The position numbers and the translations under genes were made by a program. This document shows positions 27,469-36,117 of a stretch of 64,000 nucleotides of DNA, piece by piece. The notes beneath the pieces were generated by a model. The model saw only the letters and a program-made list of their open reading frames with translations, searched no databases and had not been told where the DNA came from. Every line of letters starts with the position of its first letter. Within the stretch, counting starts at the first letter, position 1. The stretch covers positions 5,456,001 through 5,520,000 of the forward strand of contig NZ_LT629793.1 in the NCBI RefSeq assembly GCF_900105735.1, in the 5' to 3' direction. The DNA is from Pseudomonas yamanorum (lineage in GTDB: Bacteria; Pseudomonadota; Gammaproteobacteria; Pseudomonadales; Pseudomonadaceae).

Positions 27469-28626
27469 ATGACTTGCCCGAATACGCTTCACAGCAGCAG
27501 CTTGAAACCCTTCAGTCACCTGGCCCGTCCCCGGGAAGTGATTCGCCAGTTCACCCCCAACTGGTTTGCCGCCACCATGGGCACCGGGGTGCTGGCGTTG
27601 GCGCTGGCGCAATTGCCGGTCAACCTGCCGGGGCTGCACGCCGTGGCCGAGGGGCTGTGGCTGTTTACCATCGGCCTGTTTGTGTTGTTCAGCGTGCTGT
27701 ACGCAGCGCGCTGGGTGATGTTCTTCCACGAGGCGCGGTGTATTTTTGGGCACTCCACGGTGTCGATGTTCTTCGGCACCATTCCCATGGGCCTGGCGAC
27801 CATTATTAACGGCTTCCTGGTGTTCGGCCTGCCGCGCTGGGGTGATGGCGTGGTGCAACTGGCCGAAGTGCTGTGGTGGCTGGACGTGGCGATGGCCCTG
27901 GCCTGCGGGGTGTTGATCCCGTTCATGATGTTCACCCGCCAGGAACACAGCATCGACCAGATGACCGCCGTTTGGCTGCTGCCGGTGGTGGCCGCTGAAG
28001 TCGCCGCCGCCAGCGGTGGCCTGCTGGCGCCGCACCTGGCCGATGCCCATTCGCAACTGGTGATGCTGGTGACCAGCTACGTTTTATGGGCGTTTTCCCT
28101 GCCGGTGGCGTTCAGCATCCTGACCATCCTGATGCTGCGCATGGCCCTGCACAAACTGCCCCACGCCAATATGGCCGCGTCGAGCTGGCTGGCCCTCGGC
28201 CCCATCGGTACCGGCGCCCTGGGCATGTTGGTGCTGGGCAGTGATGCACCGGCCATCTTTGCGGCAAATGGCTTGCCCGGCGTCGGCGAGATGGCCAACG
28301 GCATCGGCCTGGTGGCGGGGATCACCCTGTGGGGCTTCGGCTTGTGGTGGATGCTGATCGCGGTGCTGATCACCGTGCGTTACCTGCGGGCCGGCATTCC
28401 GTTCAACCTTGGCTGGTGGGGCTTCACCTTCCCATTGGGTGTGTACTCGCTGGCCACGCTGAAACTGGCGAGCACCTTGCACCTGGGCTTTTTCAGCATC
28501 GTCGGCAGTGTGCTGGTGGCAGCGTTGGCCTTGATGTGGCTGATCGTTGCCAAGCGCACGGTGCAAGGTGCCTATAAAGGTGAGCTTTTTGTATCGCCGT
28601 GCATTGCAGGACTAGCGAATAAGTAA
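27469..28626 (+). CDS. TDT-family transporter (SLAC1/TehA/sulfite-exporter group)
   Basis: This 385-residue, about ten-helix membrane protein has the TDT signature PNWFAATMGTGVLALAL near the start. The family includes tellurite resistance (TehA), malate and sulfite (Ssu1) transporters, so it is an anion exporter or channel of uncertain substrate. ATG 27469 follows AAGAGG at 8 nt. The 106-bp AT-rich gap upstream probably carries its own promoter. Confidence 0.88.
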   Translation: MTCPNTLHSSSLKPFSHLARPREVIRQFTPNWFAATMGTGVLALALAQLPVNLPGLHAVAEGLWLFTIGLFVLFSVLYAARWVMFFHEARCIFGHSTVSMFFGTIPMGLATIINGFLVFGLPRWGDGVVQLAEVLWWLDVAMALACGVLIPFMMFTRQEHSIDQMTAVWLLPVVAAEVAAASGGLLAPHLADAHSQLVMLVTSYVLWAFSLPVAFSILTILMLRMALHKLPHANMAASSWLALGPIGTGALGMLVLGSDAPAIFAANGLPGVGEMANGIGLVAGITLWGFGLWWMLIAVLITVRYLRAGIPFNLGWWGFTFPLGVYSLATLKLASTLHLGFFSIVGSVLVAALALMWLIVAKRTVQGAYKGELFVSPCIAGLANK

Positions 28627-28695
28627 GCAGGATTAGGTAAAGTCGTGGCCTGGAAAAACCAATAACAGTCTTCAGGCCACGCAGGAACACGGACG

Positions 28696-30570
28696 ATGAG
28701 CCACCCCTCGCAATTCACTTTGCTGCGCAAACGGCGCTTCCTGCCGTTCTTCATTACCCAGTCCCTTGGGGCGTTCAACGACAACATCTTCAAGCAGTCG
28801 TTGATCCTGGCGATTCTCTACAAGCTGACCATCGACGGTGATCGTTCGATCTGGGTCAACCTCTGCGCCTTGCTGTTTATCCTGCCGTTCTTCCTGTTCT
28901 CGGCCCTGGCCGGGCAGTTTGGCGAGAAGTTCAACAAGGACGCGCTGATCCGGGTGATCAAGATCGGCGAGATCGTGATCATGTCCGTCGGCGCGGTGGG
29001 CTTCATGTTCAACCACCTGGAACTGATGCTGCTGGCGCTGTTTGCCATGGGTACGCACTCGGCGCTGTTCGGGCCGGTGAAGTACTCGATCATGCCCCAG
29101 GCCCTGCACGAAGATGAGCTGGTGGGCGGCAACGGTCTGGTGGAGATGGGCACGTTCCTCGCCATCCTGGCCGGCACCATCGGCGCCGGGATCATGATGT
29201 CTTCCACCCATTACGCGCCGGTGGTTTCCACCGCCATCGTCGGCATCGCGGTGCTGGGTTACCTGGCCAGCCGCAGCATTCCGCGCGCGGCTGCGTCCAG
29301 CCCAGAGATGCGCCTGAACTGGAACATCTTCAGCCAGTCCTGGGCCACCCTCAAGCTGGGCCTCGGGCAGACGCCGGCGGTGTCGCGCTCGATTGTCGGC
29401 AACTCGTGGTTCTGGTTTGTCGGCGCGATCTACCTGACGCAAATCCCGGCCTACGCCAAGGAGTGGATGTACGGCGACGAGACCGTGGTTACGCTGATCC
29501 TCACGGTGTTCTCGGTGGGCATCGCTCTGGGTTCGATGCTGTGCGAGAAGCTCTCCGGGCGCAAAGTCGAGATCGGCCTGGTGCCGTTCGGCTCGTTCGG
29601 TTTGACCGTGTTCGGCCTGCTGCTGTGGTGGCATTCCGGCGGGTTCCCGCAGAACGTCCAGGCCAACGACTGGATCGCGGTGCTGAGCTACGGCCAGGCG
29701 TGGTGGGTGTTGTTCGATATCCTCGGCCTCGGCGTATTCGGCGGCTTCTATATCGTGCCGCTGTACGCACTGATCCAGTCGCGTACCGCCGAGAACGAAC
29801 GGGCGCGGGTGATCGCGGCCAACAACATTCTCAATGCGTTGTTCATGGTGGTCTCGGCGATTGTGTCGATCGTCTTGCTGAGCATGGCCAAGCTGACGAT
29901 CCCCGAGCTGTTCCTGGTGGTGTCGCTGCTGAACATCGCGGTCAACGCCTACATCTTCAAGATCGTGCCCGAGTTCACCATGCGTTTCATGATCTGGCTG
30001 CTCGGCCACTCCATGTACCGGGTCGAGCATAAAAACCTTGAGCTGATTCCGGACGAGGGCGCGGCATTGCTGGTGTGCAATCACGTGTCGTTTGTCGACG
30101 CGCTGTTGATTGCCGGTTCGGTGCGTCGGCCGATTCGCTTTGTCATGTACTACAAGATCTACAACTTGCCGGTGCTGAACTTTATCTTCCGCACTGCCGG
30201 GGCGATTCCGATTGCCGGGCGGCATGAGGACATCCAGATCTACGAAAAGGCGTTCCAGCGGATTGCCCACTACTTGAAAGACGGTGAACTGGTGTGCATC
30301 TTTCCGGAAGGCAAATTGACCTCCGATGGCGAGATGAACGAGTTCCGCGGTGGGGTGACGCGAATTCTTGAAGAGACGCCGGTGCCAGTGATTCCGATGG
30401 CGTTGCAGGGGCTGTGGGGGAGTTTCTTCAGTCGCGATCCGAACAAGGGCTTCTTTCACCGGATCTGGTCGCGGGTGACCTTGGTGGCCGGCGCGCCGGT
30501 GACGGTAGAGGCGGCGACGCCCGAGGCGTTGCATGGGGTGGTGGGGGAATTGCGCGGGAGTGTCAGGTAG
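28696..30570 (+). CDS. MFS transporter fused to glycerolipid acyltransferase (LplT-PlsC type)
   Basis: This 624-residue fusion has an LplT-like 12-helix MFS domain (about 1-420) with ITQSLGAFNDNIFKQSL at the start, followed by a PlsC-type acyltransferase domain with catalytic NH-x4-D (N462-H463 to D468, NHVSFVD) and FPEGKLT at about 536. LplT flips lysophospholipids inward and Aas reacylates them. Here transport and acyltransfer are joined, but the acyl-ACP synthetase domain of Aas is absent. A role in lysophospholipid salvage at the inner membrane is inferred. Confidence 0.9.
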   Translation: MSHPSQFTLLRKRRFLPFFITQSLGAFNDNIFKQSLILAILYKLTIDGDRSIWVNLCALLFILPFFLFSALAGQFGEKFNKDALIRVIKIGEIVIMSVGAVGFMFNHLELMLLALFAMGTHSALFGPVKYSIMPQALHEDELVGGNGLVEMGTFLAILAGTIGAGIMMSSTHYAPVVSTAIVGIAVLGYLASRSIPRAAASSPEMRLNWNIFSQSWATLKLGLGQTPAVSRSIVGNSWFWFVGAIYLTQIPAYAKEWMYGDETVVTLILTVFSVGIALGSMLCEKLSGRKVEIGLVPFGSFGLTVFGLLLWWHSGGFPQNVQANDWIAVLSYGQAWWVLFDILGLGVFGGFYIVPLYALIQSRTAENERARVIAANNILNALFMVVSAIVSIVLLSMAKLTIPELFLVVSLLNIAVNAYIFKIVPEFTMRFMIWLLGHSMYRVEHKNLELIPDEGAALLVCNHVSFVDALLIAGSVRRPIRFVMYYKIYNLPVLNFIFRTAGAIPIAGRHEDIQIYEKAFQRIAHYLKDGELVCIFPEGKLTSDGEMNEFRGGVTRILEETPVPVIPMALQGLWGSFFSRDPNKGFFHRIWSRVTLVAGAPVTVEAATPEALHGVVGELRGSVR

Positions 30571-30591
30571 TTTTTTGGTGTATTTGAGGGC

Positions 30592-30664
30592 CTCTTCGCG
30601 AGCAAGCCCGCTCCCACACTTGGAACGCATTCCAAATGTGGGAGCGGGCTTGCTCGCGAAGGCG
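30592..30664. repeat. Paired inverted REP elements
   Basis: Two REP cores face each other (CTTCGCGAGCAAGCCCGCTC and its complement) with a 20-nt linker that is itself partly palindromic. They lie between the convergent acyltransferase fusion and sugE. Confidence 0.88.
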
Positions 30665-30672
30665 GTAGTGGC

Positions 30673-30987
30673 CTAAGCGCTGATCTTGAGCCCAATAAGC
30701 CCGCAGATAATCAACGCCACACTGGCCAGGCGAAACAACGCCATGGACTCCCCGAACAGGATAATCCCGGCAATCACCGTGCCCACCGCACCGACTCCGG
30801 TCCAGATGGCATAGGCGGTGCCCAGTGGCAGTTCCTTCATGGCCAGCCCCAGTAGCCCGAGGCTGACGGCCATGGCGGCAATCGTCAGGGCCGTGGGCAG
30901 TGGCTTGCTGAAACCGTCGGTGTACTTCAGTCCGACGGCCCAGCCGACTTCAAACAGTCCGGCAAAAAACAGAATGATCCAGGACAT
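30673..30987 (-). CDS. sugE: SMR-family guanidinium exporter SugE (Gdx)
   Basis: This 104-residue, four-helix small multidrug resistance protein of the SugE/Gdx subfamily carries the essential Glu13 in [19 protein letters not shown]. Gdx proteins exchange guanidinium for protons. GGGAGGT precedes the ATG at 30987. The leader carries a guanidine-II riboswitch, which strongly supports the guanidinium assignment over general quaternary-ammonium resistance. Confidence 0.95.
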   Translation of the reverse strand: MSWIILFFAGLFEVGWAVGLKYTDGFSKPLPTALTIAAMAVSLGLLGLAMKELPLGTAYAIWTGVGAVGTVIAGIILFGESMALFRLASVALIICGLIGLKISA

Positions 30988-31004
30988 GATGACCTCCCTT
31001 CTTA

Positions 31005-31060
31005 GGTGGGGTCGTCCCCTGATTAATCGCACGATAGCGTCGCGAGGTCGTCCCCGCGAA
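31005..31060 (-). promoter_or_regulatory. Guanidine-II (mini-ykkC) riboswitch
   Basis: Read on the minus strand, two small hairpins each end in an ACGA tetraloop: P1 CGCGGGG-ACGA-CCTCGCG (31041-31059) and P2 GGGG-ACGA-CCCC (31008-31019). A linker of about 20 nt separates them, and the sugE ribosome site GGGAGGT follows just after P2. Twin ACGR-loop hairpins immediately upstream of sugE are the defining features of the guanidine-II class, which frees the ribosome site when guanidine is bound. Confidence 0.92.
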
Positions 31061-31092
31061 GCCCGGTAGAGTGCCGAATATTGATCAGGTGA

Positions 31093-32058
31093 TCAAGTTT
31101 CTGACTTGCTCGCCAACAGTTCGCGATCTTCCTTTTCGCTCATCCGCCGGAAGTACGTCGCCAACAACGCCCCGGAAATATTGTGCCAGACGCTGAACAG
31201 CGCACTCGGCACCGCCGCCAGTGGCGAGAAATGCGCGCTTGCCAAGGCGGCGCCCAAGCCGGAGTTCTGCATGCCCACTTCCAGCGCCAGGGATTTGCGT
31301 TGCGCCAGTGGCAGGCCGAACACGCGGCCGGTGAAGTAACCCAGCAGGAAACCAAAGGTGTTATGCAGGATCACCACCGCCATGATCAGCAGGCCCGACT
31401 CGGCAATCTTCGCCTGGCTGGCCGCCACCACGGCGGCGACGATCGCCACGATGCTGATCACCGACACCAGCGGCAACACCTCCACCGCGTGCCGTACCCG
31501 GGCGCCCAGCAACCGCTGCGCCACCACTCCGAGCACGATCGGTAACAGCACCACTTGCAGAATCGACCAGAACAACTCCATGAACGACACCGGCAACCAG
31601 GCAGAGGCCAGCAGCCAGATCAGTGCGGGCGTCAGCAGCGGGGCGAGGAGGGTAGTGACGGCGGCGATGGCCACCGACAGCGCCAGGTCGCCCCGGGCCA
31701 GCCAGGTCATGACGTTGGAGGACGTACCGCTCGGGCAGCAGCCGACGAGGATTACGCCGACGGCAATTTCCGGCGGCAGGTGAAAGACCTGGCACAGCAG
31801 CCAGGCCACGCCGGGCATGATCACGAAGTGCGCGACCACACCCAATGCCACGCGCCACGGGTGGCGCGCGACTTCAGCGAAATCTTCAAGTTTGAGGGTC
31901 AGCCCCATGCCGAACATCACCAGGCCCAACAGCGGCACGATGGCGCCTTTCAGACCGATAAACCAGGCCGGTTGCAGGAACGCAACCACGGCAAAAATCA
32001 GCACCCAGTAGGCGAAGGTATTGCCGACGAAACGGCTCAAGGCGGCGAGTGCGCGCAT
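31093..32058 (-). CDS. Bile acid:sodium symporter (BASS) family transporter
   Basis: This 321-residue protein with about ten helices has BASS signatures: FGMGLTLKLEDF near helix 2, VGCCPSGTSSNVMTWLARGD in the crossover region, and QNSGLGAALASAHF near the C-terminal crossover. Related proteins import ketopantoate (PanS) or other organic anions with sodium. No biosynthetic partner is adjacent, so the substrate is open. Confidence 0.9.
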   Translation of the reverse strand: MRALAALSRFVGNTFAYWVLIFAVVAFLQPAWFIGLKGAIVPLLGLVMFGMGLTLKLEDFAEVARHPWRVALGVVAHFVIMPGVAWLLCQVFHLPPEIAVGVILVGCCPSGTSSNVMTWLARGDLALSVAIAAVTTLLAPLLTPALIWLLASAWLPVSFMELFWSILQVVLLPIVLGVVAQRLLGARVRHAVEVLPLVSVISIVAIVAAVVAASQAKIAESGLLIMAVVILHNTFGFLLGYFTGRVFGLPLAQRKSLALEVGMQNSGLGAALASAHFSPLAAVPSALFSVWHNISGALLATYFRRMSEKEDRELLASKSET

Positions 32059-32102
32059 GGGGTTGGTCCTTGTTATTAGAATGCTGGAAGTGCTAACCCG
32101 AT

Positions 32103-32196
32103 CAACTGTGGGCGCTGGCTTGCCTGCGATAGCATCACCCGGGTTTAACTGATAAACCGAGGTGCCCGCATCGCAGGCAAGCCAGCTCCCACATTG
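32103..32196. repeat. Inverted REP-like pair (second family)
   Basis: GCTGGCTTGCCTGCGAT (32111-32127) and its inverse (about 32171-32190, ATCGCAGGCAAGCCAGCTCC) flank an irregular linker. This is a different REP family from the GAGCGGGCTTGCTCGCG type, and it is the same family that forms the centre of the 809-bp palindromes. Confidence 0.8.
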
Positions 32197-32214
32197 ACTG
32201 TGCCCACTTAAGAC

Positions 32215-33135
32215 TTAGATGCCTTGTGGGGTTTCTTCGCCACCCAGTGCTTCCACCAACGCCGGCAGGAAGTCGCCAAACGTCAGCATCATCAGGGTAA
32301 AGCTGGCGTCCTGCTGGCCCAGCGCTTCGTCGCCGCCGTCCTGTTCCGCCTGATCCTGCAGCAGGTCTTCGAACTTCAGGCGCTTGACGGTCATCTTGTC
32401 GTCCAGCATGAAGGACAGCTTGTCCTGCCAGGCCAGGGACAACTGGGTCACGACTTTGCCGGTGGTCAGGTGCAGCTGGATCTCTTCGCCGGTCAGGTCC
32501 TGGCGCTTGCAGCGCACGATGCCGCCGTCTTCGTGGGTGTCGCGCAGTTCGCATTCGTCGAGGACGAAGAAGTCGTCGGCCGGTTTCTGGGTGGTGACCC
32601 AGTCGGTCATGATGGCGGTTGGCGCGGTTTTCACGGTCAGCGGACGTACCGGCAGGGTGCCGATCACTTCACGCAGGGTGGACAGCAGGTCTTCGGCCCG
32701 TTTCGGGCTGGCGGAGTTCACCAGGATCAGGCCCTGTTTCGGCGCGATGGCGGCGAAGGTCGACGAGCGACGGATGAACGCGCGCGGCAGGAAGGCCTGG
32801 ATGATTTCATCCTTGATCTGGTCGCGTTCCTTTTTGTAGACCTTGCGCATTTGCTCGGCTTCGATCTCTTCGACCTTTTCCTTCACCGCGTCACGCACTA
32901 CGCTGCCCGGCAGGATACGTTCTTCCTTGCGCGCAGCGATCAGCAGGAAATCACCGCTGACGTGCACCAGGGGCGCGTCTTCGCCTTTACCGAAAGGGGC
33001 GACGAAACCGTAAGTGGTCAACTCCTGGCTTGCACAAGGGCGCGCCAGTTTGGTGGCCAGTGCAGTTTCCAACGCCTCGGCATCAACAGGCAGATCTTGG
33101 GTCAGGCGATAGATAAGCAGGTTTTTGAACCACAT
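32215..33135 (-). CDS. rdgC: Recombination-associated protein RdgC
   Basis: This 306-residue protein matches RdgC from its start ([20 protein letters not shown]), with the conserved [11 protein letters not shown] and the C-terminal [20 protein letters not shown]. RdgC forms a ring-shaped dimer on double-stranded DNA and counteracts RecA loading. Length and start agree with the family. Confidence 0.96.
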   Translation of the reverse strand: MWFKNLLIYRLTQDLPVDAEALETALATKLARPCASQELTTYGFVAPFGKGEDAPLVHVSGDFLLIAARKEERILPGSVVRDAVKEKVEEIEAEQMRKVYKKERDQIKDEIIQAFLPRAFIRRSSTFAAIAPKQGLILVNSASPKRAEDLLSTLREVIGTLPVRPLTVKTAPTAIMTDWVTTQKPADDFFVLDECELRDTHEDGGIVRCKRQDLTGEEIQLHLTTGKVVTQLSLAWQDKLSFMLDDKMTVKRLKFEDLLQDQAEQDGGDEALGQQDASFTLMMLTFGDFLPALVEALGGEETPQGI

Positions 33136-33246
33136 GGGGTGAGTCTCTCCTTATATACAAAGGGGGGCATTATTCTCCTCATGGCGTCATAGGCCAACCC
33201 TCGCTAAGCCATTGGAAGGCCTGAAAAAAATTATTTAAGAAAGTGC

Positions 33247-33275
33247 TTGCCAGACCATGGGTCGCTCCGTAGAAT
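33247..33275 (+). promoter_or_regulatory. Promoter of tRNA-Val/Asp operon, copy 1
   Basis: TTGCCA (33247-33252), a 17-nt spacer and TAGAAT (33270-33275) are followed by a GC-rich discriminator (GCGCGCC), the same arrangement as in the tRNA-Glu/Gly promoter. Confidence 0.75.
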
Positions 33276-33296
33276 GCGCGCCACACCGAAAGTGAA

Positions 33297-33372
33297 GGGT
33301 GATTAGCTCAGCTGGGAGAGCGTCTGCCTTACAAGCAGAATGTCGGCGGTTCGATCCCGTCATCACCCACCA
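33297..33372 (+). tRNA. tRNA-Val (anticodon TAC), copy 1
   Basis: This is a 76-nt cloverleaf with acceptor GGGTGAT/ATCACCC, anticodon stem-loop CTGCC-TTACAAG-CAG containing TAC, T-loop GTTCGATCC and an encoded CCA. Confidence 0.98.
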
Positions 33373-33392
33373 TTCGCTTTTTAGTGTTACGC

Positions 33393-33469
33393 GCAGCGGT
33401 AGTTCAGTCGGTTAGAATACCGGCCTGTCACGCCGGGGGTCGCGGGTTCGAGTCCCGTCCGCTGCGCCA
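33393..33469 (+). tRNA. tRNA-Asp (anticodon GTC), copy 1
   Basis: This is a 77-nt cloverleaf with acceptor GCAGCGG/CCGCTGC, anticodon GTC in the loop of CCGGC/GCCGG, T-loop GTTCGAGTC and an encoded CCA. It follows tRNA-Val by 20 nt. Confidence 0.98.
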
Positions 33470-33508
33470 TATTCGGTCACCTGGAACGCTGAACGCCAGG
33501 TACCACGG

Positions 33509-33535
33509 AAAGCCCGCTCATTGAGCGGGCTTTTT
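33509..33535 (+). terminator. Terminator of tRNA-Val/Asp operon, copy 1
   Basis: An 11-bp stem (AAAGCCCGCTC/GAGCGGGCTTT) with loop ATT is followed by a T-run. Confidence 0.9.
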
Positions 33536-33567
33536 GCTGTCTGGGGTTTGCCAAAACCACCAGTCTG

Positions 33568-33609
33568 AAAAACGCCCCCGATCATGTGCCGTGATCGGGG
33601 GCGTTTTTT
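33568..33609. terminator. Bidirectional terminator after the siderophore receptor
   Basis: A 17-bp stem (AAAAACGCCCCCGATCA and its complement) with a 7-nt loop has T-runs on both strands. It lies just behind the minus-strand receptor gene. Confidence 0.9.
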
Positions 33610-33616
33610 ATGGGGT

Positions 33617-36040
33617 TTAGAAATCCCAGCGGGTGGTGACCATGAAGTTACGTGGCTCGCCATAAGCGGCGGAGTTATAGAAGCCGATGTTGGTGTAGTA
33701 GGACTTGTCGAAGATGTTATTGACGTTCAGCGTCGCCGACACGTTCTTGGTGATCTGGTAGCGGGTCATCAGGTCCACCAGCCAGTATGCCTCCAGGGAA
33801 AACTCTTCATATCCGCCATGGGGAGTGTTGTAGATGTCCTGCCAGCCCACGCTCTGCCAGCGCACGCCACCACCGACGGTCAGCTTGTCCAGGTCGCCCT
33901 TGAGTTTATAGGTGGTGTACAGCTTGACCTGGTCTTCGGGCTCAAACGTTGAAATCTTCTGGTCCTGGTCGTCACGCACCACCTTGTGGGTGTAGCCGGC
34001 CTGAACCTGCCAGCCCGGGCTCAACTCGCCGGACACTTCCAGCTCATAGCCCTTGGTGACGGCCTTGGTGCCTTTGTAGGCGTAGTTCTGTGGTGTCGGT
34101 TTCAGGTTGTTGTAGTCATCGTCGGAAACGGCGCGGTTGTTTTCATGGATCTCGAAGTACGCCGCGCTGGCGTTCAGGCGTCCATCGAAGAAATCAGCCT
34201 TCATGCCCAGTTCGTAGTTTTGGCCTTCGTCCGGCTCCAGCAACTGGTTTTGCCGGTCGCGGTTGTAGTTTTCCTGGGGCATGAAGATATCGGTGTAGCT
34301 GGCATAGACCGAGTAGGTGTCATCCAGGTCGTAGACCACGCCGACGTACGGTACGAAGCGTCCGGTCTCGCGGTAGGACGGGTTGTTGCCGGTCAGGTGG
34401 TAATTAACCACGCGGCCACCGAGCAGCAGCTTCAGGTCGTCGGCCAGGTTCAGGCGCGTGGTCATGTAGGCGCCGGTCTGGCGAATGGTGTCGTCGGTAT
34501 ATTGCTGCGGCGCGCCCCAATCGGGTTGGGTGGCGTGGCCGTGCCAGTTATTGAAGTCCACCATGTTGGGGGTGAGGTTCCAGTAACCCTTGCCGTTCCA
34601 GTCCGAAATGCCGATGGACCCGCCCACCACCAGTTCATGCTCGCGGCCGCCCAGGCTGAACGGGCCGCTGGCATACAAGTCGGCGGAATCGCTGACGGTT
34701 TCCCCGGTGTATTTACCCGAGGTGATTTTGGCGGTGCCATCTGCCCGTGGCTCATCGCCCTGGATCGAGCCCATCAGCGCATGGTAGCCGTTGATCTTGT
34801 GATCCAGTTGCAACTTGGTGACCCAGCCATTACCCAAGTCATGCTCGAGCATGGCGAAGGCGGTGCGGGTGTATTGCTCCCAACTGCTCCAGTTGGCCGC
34901 GTTGTTGAAGGAGCGCTTTACGCTGTTGCGGTCGCCATTGGCGTTGATCAGCGGGAAGCTGCCGGACCAGCTCGAGGCGGTGGGCAGGCTGTCCTGATAG
35001 TCGCCGCCTACGGTCAGCATCGTGTCGGGGGACAGGTCGAATTCCATGATGCCGTAGTACACCGGGCTTTTGCGCGAGTAACGGTCCATGAACGAGCGCT
35101 TGTCCTGATACGCCGCGACGGCCCGGCCACGCACGTTGCCGCTTTCGGTCATCGGGCCGCTGACGTCCAGTTCGCTGCGATAGTTATCCCAGGAGCCCGC
35201 GCCGAGGCTGGCATGGCCCTGGAAATCAGCCGTAGGTTTCTTGCGCACCAGGTTGATCGTGGCACCCAGCGAACCGGCACCGGTCAGCAGGCCCGTGGCG
35301 CCTTTAAGCACTTCGACCCGATCATAGATCGCCATGTCGCTCAGGGTATTGCCCGCCGAATAGGCGACGTTGCGCGCGGTGGAAGGAATGCCGTCGTACT
35401 GGAAGTTGTTGATGGAGAAACCGCGGGCATAGTAGTTGGTGCGATCGGTGTCGAAGGCCGACACGGTAATGCCTGGGGTATGGCGCATCACGTCGTCGAC
35501 GTTGTTCAGGCCGAAGTCATCCATGTGCTTGCGGGTGACGACGGTCACCGATTGCGGGGTTTCCTTGGGGGTCAACACCAGCCGCGTCGCAGTTGCGATG
35601 CTGCCTGGGGTGTAGGAATCAGTACCTTCGGTGACGTTGCCCAACTGGTTGGCGCTTACCTGCGTCGGGCCCAGTTCCATGGCGTCGGTAGCCGCGGGGT
35701 TAGCTTCCAGCGCGTACACCTGATCACCTTTGATCACGCGGTAGCCGCTGCCCTGTAACAGCCTGTCGAACCCTGCGTCCACGCTATAAGTGCCTTTCAG
35801 CCCTGGCCCATTCAGCCCTTGGAGGTTCTGGGACTGGAACACAATGGCCACCCCCGCTTGCTGGGCAAACTGGTTAAGTGTTGCGCCCAGCGGCCCTGCA
35901 GGTATGTCGTAGGCTTGGGCGGCAACGTTTACCGTGTCGGCCTGTGCCACGTGGATATTCAACAACGTCGTCGCGAGCAGTGTGAGGGTCAGCGGCGCGC
36001 TGCTCAGCAGGCGTCTGCGGGGTTTGGAAGGGAGCGGCAT
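33617..36040 (-). CDS. TonB-dependent ferrisiderophore receptor with signalling domain (FpvA-like)
   Basis: This 807-residue receptor has a signal peptide (to about 34, NIHVAQA), an N-terminal STN signalling domain (about 45-110: IPAGPLGATLNQFAQQAGVA), a plug (TPKETPQSVTVVTRKHMDDF, then NNFQYDGIPS) and a barrel ending in RWDF. The STN domain means it can signal to the anti-sigma factor encoded 77 nt upstream, giving ligand-responsive control of its own transcription. The plug and barrel resemble FpvA/ferri-hydroxamate-type receptors; the exact siderophore is not determinable. Confidence 0.94.
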   Translation of the reverse strand: MPLPSKPRRRLLSSAPLTLTLLATTLLNIHVAQADTVNVAAQAYDIPAGPLGATLNQFAQQAGVAIVFQSQNLQGLNGPGLKGTYSVDAGFDRLLQGSGYRVIKGDQVYALEANPAATDAMELGPTQVSANQLGNVTEGTDSYTPGSIATATRLVLTPKETPQSVTVVTRKHMDDFGLNNVDDVMRHTPGITVSAFDTDRTNYYARGFSINNFQYDGIPSTARNVAYSAGNTLSDMAIYDRVEVLKGATGLLTGAGSLGATINLVRKKPTADFQGHASLGAGSWDNYRSELDVSGPMTESGNVRGRAVAAYQDKRSFMDRYSRKSPVYYGIMEFDLSPDTMLTVGGDYQDSLPTASSWSGSFPLINANGDRNSVKRSFNNAANWSSWEQYTRTAFAMLEHDLGNGWVTKLQLDHKINGYHALMGSIQGDEPRADGTAKITSGKYTGETVSDSADLYASGPFSLGGREHELVVGGSIGISDWNGKGYWNLTPNMVDFNNWHGHATQPDWGAPQQYTDDTIRQTGAYMTTRLNLADDLKLLLGGRVVNYHLTGNNPSYRETGRFVPYVGVVYDLDDTYSVYASYTDIFMPQENYNRDRQNQLLEPDEGQNYELGMKADFFDGRLNASAAYFEIHENNRAVSDDDYNNLKPTPQNYAYKGTKAVTKGYELEVSGELSPGWQVQAGYTHKVVRDDQDQKISTFEPEDQVKLYTTYKLKGDLDKLTVGGGVRWQSVGWQDIYNTPHGGYEEFSLEAYWLVDLMTRYQITKNVSATLNVNNIFDKSYYTNIGFYNSAAYGEPRNFMVTTRWDF

Positions 36041-36117
36041 GACGATGGCAGTCCTTTAGTTATCGATATACCTTCCTTGACGGGTAGCTTTAAACAAAGC
36101 GGAAACAATTTGGATAA

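Larger units (their letters stand above)
33270..33550. repeat. Direct repeat unit 1 (tRNA-Val/Asp operon duplication)
   Basis: This 281-bp unit runs from the -10 box through both tRNAs and the terminator to CTGGGGTTTG. It is nearly identical to 37799-38078 (280 bp); the visible differences are one base in the discriminator and the short linker between the tRNAs. Both units have the same orientation and bracket 4.2 kb that carry the iron-type sigma/receptor cluster. Confidence 0.9.

Noticed and set aside
28672..30630. Long minus-strand frame opposite the MFS-acyltransferase fusion
   Set aside because: The translated sequence is His/Gln/Arg-rich with no domain, which is typical of a shadow frame. 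The plus-strand protein is clearly real.
36041..36117. FecI/PvdS-type promoter for the receptor gene
   Set aside because: No TAAAT-N16-CGT or GGAAAT-N17 combination fits cleanly in the 77-nt gap. A sigma-dependent promoter is likely there but cannot be placed.
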